A stretch of 40,700 nt of DNA from Eubacteriales bacterium (GTDB taxonomy: Bacteria > Bacillota > Clostridia > Lachnospirales > Lachnospiraceae), in NCBI GenBank assembly GCA_030539055.1, contig JAUNSV010000012.1, forward strand, positions 1 through 40,700, read 5' to 3'. Each line of letters starts with the position of its first letter. Positions within the stretch are counted from its first letter, which is position 1. Positions 19,405 to 26,967 of the stretch are shown here, one piece after another. The position numbers and the translations under genes are program-made. A model generated the notes under the pieces. The model searched no databases. It saw only the letters and a list, made by a program, of their open reading frames with translations, and was not told the origin of the DNA.

Positions 19405-20730
19405 ATGACTAAAAAAATCGTTTCAATTGTAGGCAGACCAAATGTAGGTAAATCAACATTATTTAATGCTATAGTTGGAAAAAGAGTTTCTATTGTTGAA
19501 GATACTAGAGGTGTTACAAGAGATAGAATATATCAAGATGCAAATTGGCTTGATAAAAATTTTTTGTTGGTTGATACTGGTGGAATAGAGAATAATACAA
19601 ATGATGAAATGTATAATAAAATTAAAGAGCAAACAAATATTGCTATAGAAACATCAAATGTAATAATATTTTTGGTAGATGCAAAAGATGGATTAATGGA
19701 AGAAGATAAAAATATTGCATTAATGCTTAGAAAATCAAAAAAAAATGTAATACTATGTATTAATAAAGTTGACAATTACAAAAAAGAAAAAGATAATTTA
19801 TATGAATTTTATGAACTGGGATTTGATGAAATTTTTTATGTATCATCTATAAATAAACAAGGTTTTGGTGATTTATTAGATAAGGTCATATCATTTTTTG
19901 AAGAAGAGATAGATGAAAATGAGAATGAAAATATTACTAAAATATGTATTATAGGAAAACCAAATTCTGGAAAGAGTAGTTTGATAAATAAGTTGTTAGA
20001 TGAAAATCGATCTATTGTTTCTAATATATCAGGAACTACAAGAGATTCAATAGATAGTTATATTAAAAAAAATGATAAAGAGTATTTAATAATAGATACA
20101 GCTGGTATAAGAAGAAAATCAATTATAAGAGATAATATAGAAAAATATTCACTACTTAGAACAGAAATGTCTGTACAAAAATCAGATATATGTATCTTAA
20201 TGATTGATGCTACAGAAGGCATTACAGAAATGGATGCACATATTGCAGGTATTTCTCACGAAAATAGTAAAGGTATTATTATTTGTATTAATAAATGGGA
20301 CTTAATAGAAAAAGATAATTATACAATTTATGAGTATGAAAAAAAAATTAAAAAAATTTTTTCTTTTATGCCTTATGCAGAGTATCTTTTTATTTCATGT
20401 AAAACTGGTCAAAGAGTAAATAAATTATTTGAATTAATTGATATAGTAAGAGAGAATCAATTACTTAGAATTTCTACTGGTACATTAAATGAAATAATTT
20501 TACAAGCTACAGCGATGAATACTTTACCACAGGACAAAGGAAAACAATTAAAAATTTTTTATGGAACTCAAATAGGTGTTTCACCACCAACAATTGTTTT
20601 GTTTGTTAATTATAAAAAATTAATGCATTTTTCATATATTAGATATTTAGAAAATAAATTTAGAGATGCATTTTTATTTAAAGGTACTCCTATAAAAATA
20701 ATATGTCGAGAGAGGAGAGAAGAATCATGA
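19405..20730 (+). CDS. der: Ribosome-associated GTPase Der (EngA)
   Basis: Der is a GTPase needed for late 50S subunit assembly, unique in having two tandem G domains. The first has GRPNVGKST (about 8-16), DTGGI and NKVD. The second has GKPNSGKSS (about 184-192), DTAGI and NKWD. A C-terminal KH-like domain ends the protein. At 441 aa it has the usual length. GAGGA precedes the ATG. The stop overlaps the plsY start (ATGA), the arrangement seen in many Clostridia. Confidence 0.96.
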   Translation: MTKKIVSIVGRPNVGKSTLFNAIVGKRVSIVEDTRGVTRDRIYQDANWLDKNFLLVDTGGIENNTNDEMYNKIKEQTNIAIETSNVIIFLVDAKDGLMEEDKNIALMLRKSKKNVILCINKVDNYKKEKDNLYEFYELGFDEIFYVSSINKQGFGDLLDKVISFFEEEIDENENENITKICIIGKPNSGKSSLINKLLDENRSIVSNISGTTRDSIDSYIKKNDKEYLIIDTAGIRRKSIIRDNIEKYSLLRTEMSVQKSDICILMIDATEGITEMDAHIAGISHENSKGIIICINKWDLIEKDNYTIYEYEKKIKKIFSFMPYAEYLFISCKTGQRVNKLFELIDIVRENQLLRISTGTLNEIILQATAMNTLPQDKGKQLKIFYGTQIGVSPPTIVLFVNYKKLMHFSYIRYLENKFRDAFLFKGTPIKIICRERREES

Positions 20731-21380
20731 ATTATTATTATATTTTACTATGTATATTAATAGGATATTTATTTGGTTCAATTCCAATAGGATATTTGTA
20801 TTCTTTAAGTAAAGGGAAAAATATTTTTGAAGAGGGATCTAAATCTCCAGGCTCAACTAATGTTGGGAGAGTATTTGGAAAAAAAGCAGGCAATCTTGTA
20901 TTTGTTTTAGATATATTAAAAACAGTATTTGGAATAATATTTGCTATAATTATATTTATGAAAATAATTAATATAAATGTTTATACAGATTATTCTAGAG
21001 CAATGATAATTATGTATACTGGACTAGGGTGTATAATAGGACATAATTATCCATTTACTACAAAATTTAAAGGTGGTAAAGGAATAGCTTGTACTTGTGC
21101 AGTAATATTATGCTTTTGTTGGTGGTTGGCTCTAATATTATATTGTATTCATATTTTAATTAAAAAAATATCAAATTATGTTTCTATTGCATCAATTGTT
21201 GCTGTTGTATTAGTTTTTGTTTCTTCATTAATTATGATAATACTATATGTACCACCATATAATTTTGAAAAATCATATAACTTACTTCCTGCAACTTTTT
21301 TAATGATGTGCTTAGGTATTTTTACACACAGAGCTAATATAAAAAGATTAATATTAGGAAAAGAGAATAAATATAGATAA
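20727..21380 (+). CDS. plsY: Glycerol-3-phosphate acyltransferase PlsY
   Basis: PlsY transfers the acyl group from acyl-phosphate to glycerol-3-phosphate, the first step of phospholipid synthesis, in the membrane. Conserved loops are visible: GSIPIGYL, GSTNVGRVFGKKAG and GHNYPFTTKFKGGKGIA, with about five to six membrane segments. I choose ATG 20727 (217 aa): it follows GAGAGGAGAG and overlaps the der stop as ATGA. A longer frame from 20703 would add eight charged residues before the first membrane segment. In many Clostridia gpsA follows plsY; here an unrelated PP-loop gene does. Confidence 0.94.
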   Translation: MNYYYILLCILIGYLFGSIPIGYLYSLSKGKNIFEEGSKSPGSTNVGRVFGKKAGNLVFVLDILKTVFGIIFAIIIFMKIININVYTDYSRAMIIMYTGLGCIIGHNYPFTTKFKGGKGIACTCAVILCFCWWLALILYCIHILIKKISNYVSIASIVAVVLVFVSSLIMIILYVPPYNFEKSYNLLPATFLMMCLGIFTHRANIKRLILGKENKYR

Positions 21381-21451
21381 AAACAACTATTCGCAAAACA
21401 ATAGTTTAACGAATAATAAATATAAAAAATACTATATAAACAAGGATTCTT

Positions 21452-22150
21452 ATGACATTACAACAATTACTTTCTTCAACTAGAAAATGTATTGATACAT
21501 ATAATTTAATAGATGAAAATGATAATATTTGTTTAGCTGTTTCTGGTGGTAAAGATTCGCTATCTATGAGTGTTGCATTTAAAAATTTACAAAAATTTTA
21601 TCCCAAAAAATTTAATATAAAAGCAATATGTATTGACTTAGGATTTAAAAATGTAAATTTTGATTTAATGAGAGCGTTTTTCGATAAATTAGATGTAGAA
21701 TTATATATAATTAAAACTGATATTTCGTCTATAGTTTTTGATATTAGAAAAGAAGAAAACCCATGCTCTTTATGTGCAAAAATGCGTAAGGGTGCTTTAA
21801 ATGCTAAGGCTAAAGAATTAAAAATGAATAAAATTGCTTTAGCACATAATATGGATGATTTTATTGAAACATCAATGATGTCATTATTATATGAGGGCTC
21901 TTTTTATACATTTAAAGCAAATACTTATTTAGACCGAACTGACTTACATGTAATAAGACCATTAATTTTTACATCAGAATATGATATAATTGGTTTTGCG
22001 AATAGTTATAATCTTCCTATATTAAAAAATCCCTGTTTAGCTAATGGAAATACAAAACGACAATATGTAAAAAATTTAATAAAAGAATTAGGAAAAGAAA
22101 ACCCTGGATTTCAAAAATCTTTATTCAATGCTTGTAAACAAATTATTTAA
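21452..22150 (+). CDS. TtcA-like PP-loop tRNA-thiolation family protein
   Basis: This is an ATP-pyrophosphatase of the TtcA/TilS superfamily. The PP-loop SGGKDS lies near residues 31-36. A CSLC pair at mid-protein and a further Cys in KNPCLAN fit the three-Cys iron-sulfur ligand pattern of TtcA, which makes 2-thiocytidine in tRNA. The HNMDDFIET segment also matches. At 232 aa it is shorter than E. coli TtcA, as is common for the clostridial branch. AAGGAT precedes the ATG. It may be co-transcribed with der-plsY and with the recombinase 19 bases downstream. The precise tRNA substrate is not provable from the sequence. Confidence 0.82.
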   Translation: MTLQQLLSSTRKCIDTYNLIDENDNICLAVSGGKDSLSMSVAFKNLQKFYPKKFNIKAICIDLGFKNVNFDLMRAFFDKLDVELYIIKTDISSIVFDIRKEENPCSLCAKMRKGALNAKAKELKMNKIALAHNMDDFIETSMMSLLYEGSFYTFKANTYLDRTDLHVIRPLIFTSEYDIIGFANSYNLPILKNPCLANGNTKRQYVKNLIKELGKENPGFQKSLFNACKQII

Positions 22151-22169
22151 AATTTAAAGAAGAAAACAA

Positions 22170-23213
22170 ATGCCATTATCTTATTCAGAAAATCAAGATA
22201 AAAAAAATATTGTTCATTTAAGAGAATTATTATCTTCTCTTCCATTATATTGTAAAGATTTTTTTAGAAGTATTGAACATAGAACTACTACTAGAACAAG
22301 ATTAGCTTATGCTTATGATTTAGGTATTTTTTTTAAATTTTTAAGTGAAGTAAATCCGTCTTTCAAAAATAAATTTCCTACAATTGAAGAATTAGATAAT
22401 CTTTCATTTATGGATATTGAAGAATATATGGAATATTTAAAATATCATTTAAATGATAATAAAAAAGATGTGTTAAATTCTGAACAAGGAATCAAAAGAA
22501 AAATTGCTTCTTTAAAAACTTTTTATAATTATTTTTATAAAAATGAATTAATTAAAAACAATCCTGCTCTATTAGTAACAATGCCAAAAATAAGACAAAA
22601 AGAAATAATTAGATTAGAAATAGATGAAGTAGTAAAATTATTAGATGCAGTTGAATCTGGGGAGGGTTTATCATCAAAAGAAACTTCTTATCATAAAAAA
22701 AATAAAGTAAGAGATATTGCTCTTCTTTCTCTTCTACTTGGTACTGGAATAAGAGTATCTGAATGTGTAGGAATAAATATTAATGATATAGATAAAGAAA
22801 CTCATGGAATACGCATTCATAGAAAAGGTGGTAAAGAAGTAATTATATATTATTCTGATGAAGTAAGTCATTATTTGAATAGATATATAGATGAAAGAAA
22901 AAAAATTATTTCAAATGATATTTATTCTGAAGATGCTTTATTTTTATCTTTACAAAATAAAAGAATAAATGTTCGTAGTGTAGAAAATATTGTTAAAAAA
23001 TATAGTAAAATTGTTGTACCATTAAAACATATTACACCTCATAAACTTAGATCAACTTATGGTACTAATTTATATAAAGAAACAGGTGATATTTATTTAG
23101 TAGCTGATGTTTTGGGACACGAAGATGTCAATACTACAAAAAAACATTATGCTGCTATAGAAGAAGATAGACGAAGAAATGCAAGAAATATTGTAAAATT
23201 AAGAGATAATTAA
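22170..23213 (+). CDS. Xer-type tyrosine recombinase
   Basis: This is a site-specific tyrosine recombinase with a SAM-like N-terminal core-binding domain and a complete catalytic set: Arg in GTGIRVSE (about 195), Lys in RKGGK, H291-x2-R294 (HKLR), His in LGHED and the nucleophile Y327 (KHYAA). At 347 aa, with an N-terminal extension containing LPLYCKDFF, it resembles the longer single-recombinase XerS-like enzymes more than the ~300-residue XerC/XerD. A role in chromosome dimer resolution is inferred. No phage or element genes surround it. The ribosome binding site is weak. It ends one base before the convergent rsfS stop. Confidence 0.85.
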   Translation: MPLSYSENQDKKNIVHLRELLSSLPLYCKDFFRSIEHRTTTRTRLAYAYDLGIFFKFLSEVNPSFKNKFPTIEELDNLSFMDIEEYMEYLKYHLNDNKKDVLNSEQGIKRKIASLKTFYNYFYKNELIKNNPALLVTMPKIRQKEIIRLEIDEVVKLLDAVESGEGLSSKETSYHKKNKVRDIALLSLLLGTGIRVSECVGININDIDKETHGIRIHRKGGKEVIIYYSDEVSHYLNRYIDERKKIISNDIYSEDALFLSLQNKRINVRSVENIVKKYSKIVVPLKHITPHKLRSTYGTNLYKETGDIYLVADVLGHEDVNTTKKHYAAIEEDRRRNARNIVKLRDN

Positions 23214-23214
23214 T

Positions 23215-23550
23215 TCATATTAATTCTATTCGTTTTGCATCTGCCCATATTTTTTCTAAATTATAAAATTTCCTTTCACTTTCAATAAATAAATGGATAA
23301 CAACATCAACTAAATCAATTAAAATCCAAGGTGAATTATCTCCCTCAATATTTTTAATTATTATATTTTCTTTTGTACATACTTTTACAATATCATTTTT
23401 TAGAGCTTCTAATAATCTCATATTATCAATCGAAACAATAACAAAATAATCAGAAATAATTGAAATATCAGAAATATCTAAAATTGAAATATTTTCTATT
23501 TTTTTTGTTTTTAAAAATTCATATATGGTATTTAATATTTTATCTTTCAA
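23215..23550 (-). CDS. rsfS: Ribosomal silencing factor RsfS
   Basis: RsfS (Iojap family) binds L14 on the large subunit and blocks subunit joining when nutrients are short. The 111-residue protein shows the family core, including DYFVIVS and the C-terminal DVVIHLF...ERKFYNLEKIWADA. Length is normal. It is the last gene of the rplU-to-rsfS run, downstream of yqeK, the usual Firmicutes order. AGGAG precedes the ATG. Confidence 0.94.
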   Translation of the reverse strand: MKDKILNTIYEFLKTKKIENISILDISDISIISDYFVIVSIDNMRLLEALKNDIVKVCTKENIIIKNIEGDNSPWILIDLVDVVIHLFIESERKFYNLEKIWADAKRIELI

Positions 23551-23605
23551 TAATATACTCCTATTTTTTAATTATTACTTACTTTTTATAAAAAATATTA
23601 ATCTC

Positions 23606-24181
23606 CTATTTATATTTTTCATAAAACATAAAAGTATTTATAGTATTTGAATGAATATATAAATTTTTATTTTTTAAAAAGTCAATAATTTCTTTAGTAA
23701 TATAATATACACATTTATTTATATTTGTATATGCTAATAGTCTAATATTTTTTAGTCTATTATCATCATCTCTTAAAGGCTCAATATAATCTGCAACATA
23801 TATTATTTTTTCAATTTCACGCATATTGGGTCTTCCTATTGTGTGATTTTTTATAGCATAATAAATATTTTCATCATCAATTAATAATTCATTTTTTACA
23901 TATTCAGCTCCTATAATACCATGAAGAACTTGAGGAGATTTTATATCTTCATCATCAAATGTAAAATTATATTTTTGCCCTAAAGATTTACATTCTTCAA
24001 GATTTAATGGTTTACAAATATCATGTAATAACCCAGCAATTAAAGATTTTTCAACATCTTGATTATAATAAAAAGATAAATTAGCAGCTGTCAATGAAAC
24101 AGATATTGAATGATTTAATCGTTCAAGTGATAATTTTTCTTTAATAATATTTAAATATTTATCAAATTGTAATTCATTCAT
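23606..24181 (-). CDS. yqeK: HD-domain phosphohydrolase YqeK (Ap4A hydrolase)
   Basis: This is an HD-domain enzyme of the YqeK family, members of which split diadenosine tetraphosphate symmetrically. Metal-binding residues are visible in LNHSISVS, the central LLHDICKP, NHT and IYVADYIEP. The 191-aa length is normal. Its start overlaps the nadD stop by four bases. The nadD-yqeK-rsfS order is standard in Firmicutes. Confidence 0.94.
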   Translation of the reverse strand: MNELQFDKYLNIIKEKLSLERLNHSISVSLTAANLSFYYNQDVEKSLIAGLLHDICKPLNLEECKSLGQKYNFTFDDEDIKSPQVLHGIIGAEYVKNELLIDDENIYYAIKNHTIGRPNMREIEKIIYVADYIEPLRDDDNRLKNIRLLAYTNINKCVYYITKEIIDFLKNKNLYIHSNTINTFMFYEKYK

Positions 24182-24810
24182 AAATATATTTTATTTCTTA
24201 TTATATACTCTAATACTTTTTTATTAATATTTAATTCTTTTGCTAATTCAATATTAAATTTTTGATCTTTTGTTCTTTGTGATAATAAAAATCTTATATT
24301 AGAGGATGAAATATTATTTTTTTTATAAGATAATAATATTATTTTTGTATTACATTTTTCTTGTAAAAAATTAATTTTTTTTGAAATTATTTCATTAGAA
24401 ATATTATCACGAGGAGCTACTACTAATTTTACTTCTAATAATAATTTTTTATATTCATACCATTCTTCTATAGAATTTAGTGAATCGTATCCAATTATAA
24501 AATATAAATCATCAATATTATATTTTTGTTTTATATCTTTTATTATTAGATAAGAATATGGTTTATAATTAATATTTTTTTCATAATCAAATAATTTTAA
24601 TTTTGAGTAATCTTTTATAGCTAAAGAAATCATTTTACATCTATCATCAAAAGAAATATTATATGCTATTCTTTTATGAACTGGTCTTATAGTTGGCATT
24701 AAAAGTACTTCATCTAGCAATAATTCTTTTATTGCACATAAAGCTATGTCTATATGTGCATTATGTATTGGATTAAAAGAACCACCAAATAAGGCTAATT
24801 TTTTATTCAT
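24178..24810 (-). CDS. nadD: Nicotinate-nucleotide adenylyltransferase NadD
   Basis: NadD joins nicotinate mononucleotide and ATP to form deamido-NAD in NAD synthesis. The nucleotidyltransferase signature GGSFNPIHNAH is at residues 9-19 and the C-terminal SSSNIR matches the ISSTxIR motif. The 210-aa length is normal. It overlaps the end of obg by eight bases and yqeK by four, so the three are probably translated together. Confidence 0.95.
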   Translation of the reverse strand: MNKKLALFGGSFNPIHNAHIDIALCAIKELLLDEVLLMPTIRPVHKRIAYNISFDDRCKMISLAIKDYSKLKLFDYEKNINYKPYSYLIIKDIKQKYNIDDLYFIIGYDSLNSIEEWYEYKKLLLEVKLVVAPRDNISNEIISKKINFLQEKCNTKIILLSYKKNNISSSNIRFLLSQRTKDQKFNIELAKELNINKKVLEYIIRNKIYL

Positions 24811-26086
24811 AATATTTAAATGAATAATCTATTATTTCAATATCGTCATTTTCTTTTAATCCTAATTGTTTTAATTTATTGATTATTCCTTCCTTTTCTA
24901 AATAATTTTGCAAAAATAGAAATCCTTTTTCGGTATCAATATTTGTATATCCCAACATTTTTTCTATTTTTTCTCCAGTAATTTTATATGTATGGTCATT
25001 AATTTTTTCTATAATTAATTCATTTTCTTTTTCTTTTAATTCATAATTTAAATCAATCTCTTCTTTGAAAATATTTATTTTATCACTAAAATTATTTAAT
25101 AATAAAGACAAATATTGCATTAATTCTTTTATACCTTTATTTTGAATTGCACTTATAATAAAATATTTATAATCTTTATATTGTAAAGATATTTCTTTAA
25201 CATAATTATCTATTGTTTCTTTTGAAACTAATTCGGATTTATTGAAAGCAAAGACCATATTTTTTGGTGAAAAATTAATATTATATTTTTCTAATTCATT
25301 ATTTATTATTTTTATATCATTCAAAGGATCTCTTCCCTCTAATCCAGAAATATCAACTATATGTAAAATTATTTTTGTTCTTTCAATATGTTTTAAAAAA
25401 CTTATTCCTAAACCATCACCTTTATGAGCATTTTCAATTAAACCTGGAATATCAACGATTACAAAAGGTTTTACTCCATTTATATTTACAACTCCAAGAT
25501 GAGGATTTATTGTTGTAAAATGATAATTTGCTATTTGAACTTTGGCGTTGGATACTTTAGAAATTATTGTAGATTTACCTACATTAGGAAAGCCTACTAA
25601 AGCAACATCTGCAAGTAGTTTTAATTCTAATGTAATATATAATTCTTGTGATTTGGAACCTTTTTTGGCATATTTAGGAGCCTGCATTATACTTGTAACA
25701 AAATGTTGATTACCTGCTCCACCTCTTCCACCTTTTAATATAGTATAAGTGTCATTTGTTTCAGTCATATCATGTATTATTTTTCCACTATTATAATCTC
25801 TAATAATAGTACCATTAGGAACTTTAATAATTAAATTATTACCATTTTTCCCTTTGCATTTTTTATTTTGACCATCTTCTCCACTTTCAGCAATATATTT
25901 AGTTTGATGTCTAAAGCTTTCCAATGTATTTAAAGATTTATCAATAACAAAAATAATATCTCCACCATTTCCACCATCACCACCATCTGGACCACCATTT
26001 GGTACATAAAGTTCACGTCGGAATGATACACATCCGTCGCCACCTTTTCCAGATTTTATAAATATTTTTGCTGAATCAATAAACAT
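24803..26086 (-). CDS. obg: GTPase ObgE/CgtA
   Basis: Obg is an essential GTPase tied to 50S assembly and stress signalling. It has the Gly-rich Obg fold (residues 1-158, with GGDGCVSFRRE and GGPDGGDGG), a G domain with GFPNVGKST, DIPGLIE and NKSE, and a C-terminal OCT domain (about 345-427). All three parts are intact. The ATG has no Shine-Dalgarno sequence. A TATAAT sits only six bases upstream (26093-26098, read on the minus strand), so it might be translated from a leaderless transcript or by read-through from rpmA. Confidence 0.95.
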   Translation of the reverse strand: MFIDSAKIFIKSGKGGDGCVSFRRELYVPNGGPDGGDGGNGGDIIFVIDKSLNTLESFRHQTKYIAESGEDGQNKKCKGKNGNNLIIKVPNGTIIRDYNSGKIIHDMTETNDTYTILKGGRGGAGNQHFVTSIMQAPKYAKKGSKSQELYITLELKLLADVALVGFPNVGKSTIISKVSNAKVQIANYHFTTINPHLGVVNINGVKPFVIVDIPGLIENAHKGDGLGISFLKHIERTKIILHIVDISGLEGRDPLNDIKIINNELEKYNINFSPKNMVFAFNKSELVSKETIDNYVKEISLQYKDYKYFIISAIQNKGIKELMQYLSLLLNNFSDKINIFKEEIDLNYELKEKENELIIEKINDHTYKITGEKIEKMLGYTNIDTEKGFLFLQNYLEKEGIINKLKQLGLKENDDIEIIDYSFKYYE

Positions 26087-26106
26087 AATTTAATTATATA
26101 ATAAAT

Positions 26107-26129
26107 AAAGCGACTAATAAAGTCGCTTT
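26107..26129 (-). terminator. Hairpin between rpmA and obg
   Basis: AAAGCGACT and AGTCGCTTT (26107-26115 with 26121-26129) form a 9-bp stem with a 5-base loop, just after the rpmA stop. On the minus strand the tail is TTTATTTATTA, a weak U-tract, so it may be a partial terminator that lets some transcription into obg. Confidence 0.65.
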
Positions 26130-26133
26130 TTTA

Positions 26134-26400
26134 TCAATTTTTTAATTCCTTAGGATAAACAGATACTTTTTTTTTGCTTCTGTTAATGTGTTCATATCTA
26201 ACGATGCCATCAATTTTAGCAAATAATGTAAAATTATTTCCTAACCCTACATTTGTACCTGGGTGAATCTTTGTTCCATTTTGTGTATATAATATATTAC
26301 CTGCTAGAACAAATTGTCCATCTGCTCTTTTTTGTCCTAATCGTTTTGATTGTGAGTCACGACCATTCTTAGTTGACCCTCCACCTTTATGATGAGCCAT
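26134..26400 (-). CDS. rpmA: 50S ribosomal protein L27, no N-terminal extension
   Basis: L27 reaches the peptidyl-transferase centre with its N terminus. The 88-residue protein begins [16 protein letters not shown], the mature form found in Gram-negative bacteria. Most Firmicutes make an extended precursor (an MLxLNLQxFA-type leader) that the protease Prp (YsxB) removes. Here the leader is absent and there is also no prp gene between rplU and rpmA: only 21 bases separate them. GGAGA lies a few bases upstream of the ATG. Confidence 0.96.
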   Translation of the reverse strand: MAHHKGGGSTKNGRDSQSKRLGQKRADGQFVLAGNILYTQNGTKIHPGTNVGLGNNFTLFAKIDGIVRYEHINRSKKKVSVYPKELKN

Positions 26401-26421
26401 TTTAATCTCCTTTCTAAAAAA

Positions 26422-26727
26422 TTATGATATAGAATCAATTTTTAATTCTGTATAAGGTTGTCTGTGACCATTTTTTTTATGATATCCAGACTTTCTTTTG
26501 TATCTGTATACAATAACCTTTTTTGCTTTATCATTTTTTACAACAGTAGCTTCAACTTTAGAGTCTGTAATATATGGAGTACCCATTTTAATGTCTTTAT
26601 CTACAAACATCAAGACCTTATCTAAAATGATTTTATCACCTTCATTTGATTCAATCTTTTCTACTCTTATAGTATCTCCAACACTAACTTTGTATTGTTT
26701 GCCACCGCTTTCTACTATAGCATACAT
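26422..26727 (-). CDS. rplU: 50S ribosomal protein L21
   Basis: L21 is a 23S rRNA-binding protein of the large subunit. The 101-residue sequence starts MYAIVESGGKQYKVSVGD and contains the basic YRYKRKSGYHKKNGHRQPYT segment near the C terminus, both diagnostic. AAAGGAAA precedes the ATG. It is first in the ribosomal protein run and lies directly downstream of tRNA-Gln, with no terminator between. Confidence 0.97.
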   Translation of the reverse strand: MYAIVESGGKQYKVSVGDTIRVEKIESNEGDKIILDKVLMFVDKDIKMGTPYITDSKVEATVVKNDKAKKVIVYRYKRKSGYHKKNGHRQPYTELKIDSIS

Positions 26728-26799
26728 AAATTTTTTCCTTTCATCGTATTCGCTAAGATAAGGTGGAAATATTATTCACTTTAACCTTTCTTATGCGTA
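26728..26799 (-). promoter_or_regulatory. rplU 5' leader, possible L21 leader RNA
   Basis: The 72 bases between the tRNA and rplU can fold into a stem pairing AAGA-AAGGT with ACCTT-A-TCTT (26784-26792 with 26755-26764, one bulge). In other Firmicutes rplU is preceded by a regulatory L21 leader at this place. The match to that family was not tested. The leader also contains TCTTAGCGAAT, found again in the clpB leader. Confidence 0.45.
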
Positions 26800-26871
26800 C
26801 ACCCCCGTATGGATTTGAACCATAAAATGACGGAGTCAGAGTCCGTTGCCTTACCATTTGGCTACGGGGGT
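26800..26871 (-). tRNA. tRNA-Gln (anticodon CTG)
   Basis: The minus strand folds into a full cloverleaf. The 7-bp acceptor is ACCCCCG/CGGGGGT, the D arm is GCC...GGC with GG in its loop, and the 5-bp anticodon stem ACGGA/TCCGT has loop CTCTGAC (anticodon CTG). The T arm is TATGG/CCATA with loop TTCAAAT. The discriminator base is G, as usual for glutamine tRNAs. CCA is not encoded. It should read CAG codons, which are uncommon in this AT-rich DNA, so a second glutamine tRNA (TTG) is expected elsewhere. Confidence 0.95.
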
Positions 26872-26884
26872 TTACAAGTTTAAG

Positions 26885-26913
26885 ATTATAAATCATAATT
26901 AAATAAAAGTCAA
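26885..26913 (-). promoter_or_regulatory. Promoter of tRNA-Gln and probably of the rplU cluster
   Basis: On the minus strand TTGACT (26908-26913) and TATAAT (26885-26890) are separated by exactly 17 bp, 13 bases before the tRNA. No other good promoter or terminator lies between the tRNA and rplU. Confidence 0.82.
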
Positions 26914-26967
26914 TAGACTATAATTTTTTGTAAATTCACTAAACTTTTTATATTGTCACTTTAAAAT

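Noticed and set aside
20703-20726. Upstream ATG start for plsY
   Set aside because: The ATG at 20727 has the better-placed GAGAGGAGAG and the ATGA overlap with der, and it begins right at the first membrane segment.
21385-21406. Inverted repeat AACTATT / AATAGTT after plsY as a terminator
   Set aside because: The stem is only 7 bp, nearly all A/T, with no T-run after it. Such repeats are expected by chance here.
22170-23213. Integrase as a sign of a prophage or integrative element
   Set aside because: No phage, conjugation or excision genes, no attachment-site repeat, and the neighbours are housekeeping genes.
26800-26871. Possible non-standard or suppressor tRNA because the anticodon is CTG
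   Set aside because: The cloverleaf, G discriminator and loop all fit a normal glutamine tRNA reading CAG. Rarity of CAG in AT-rich DNA explains the odd impression.
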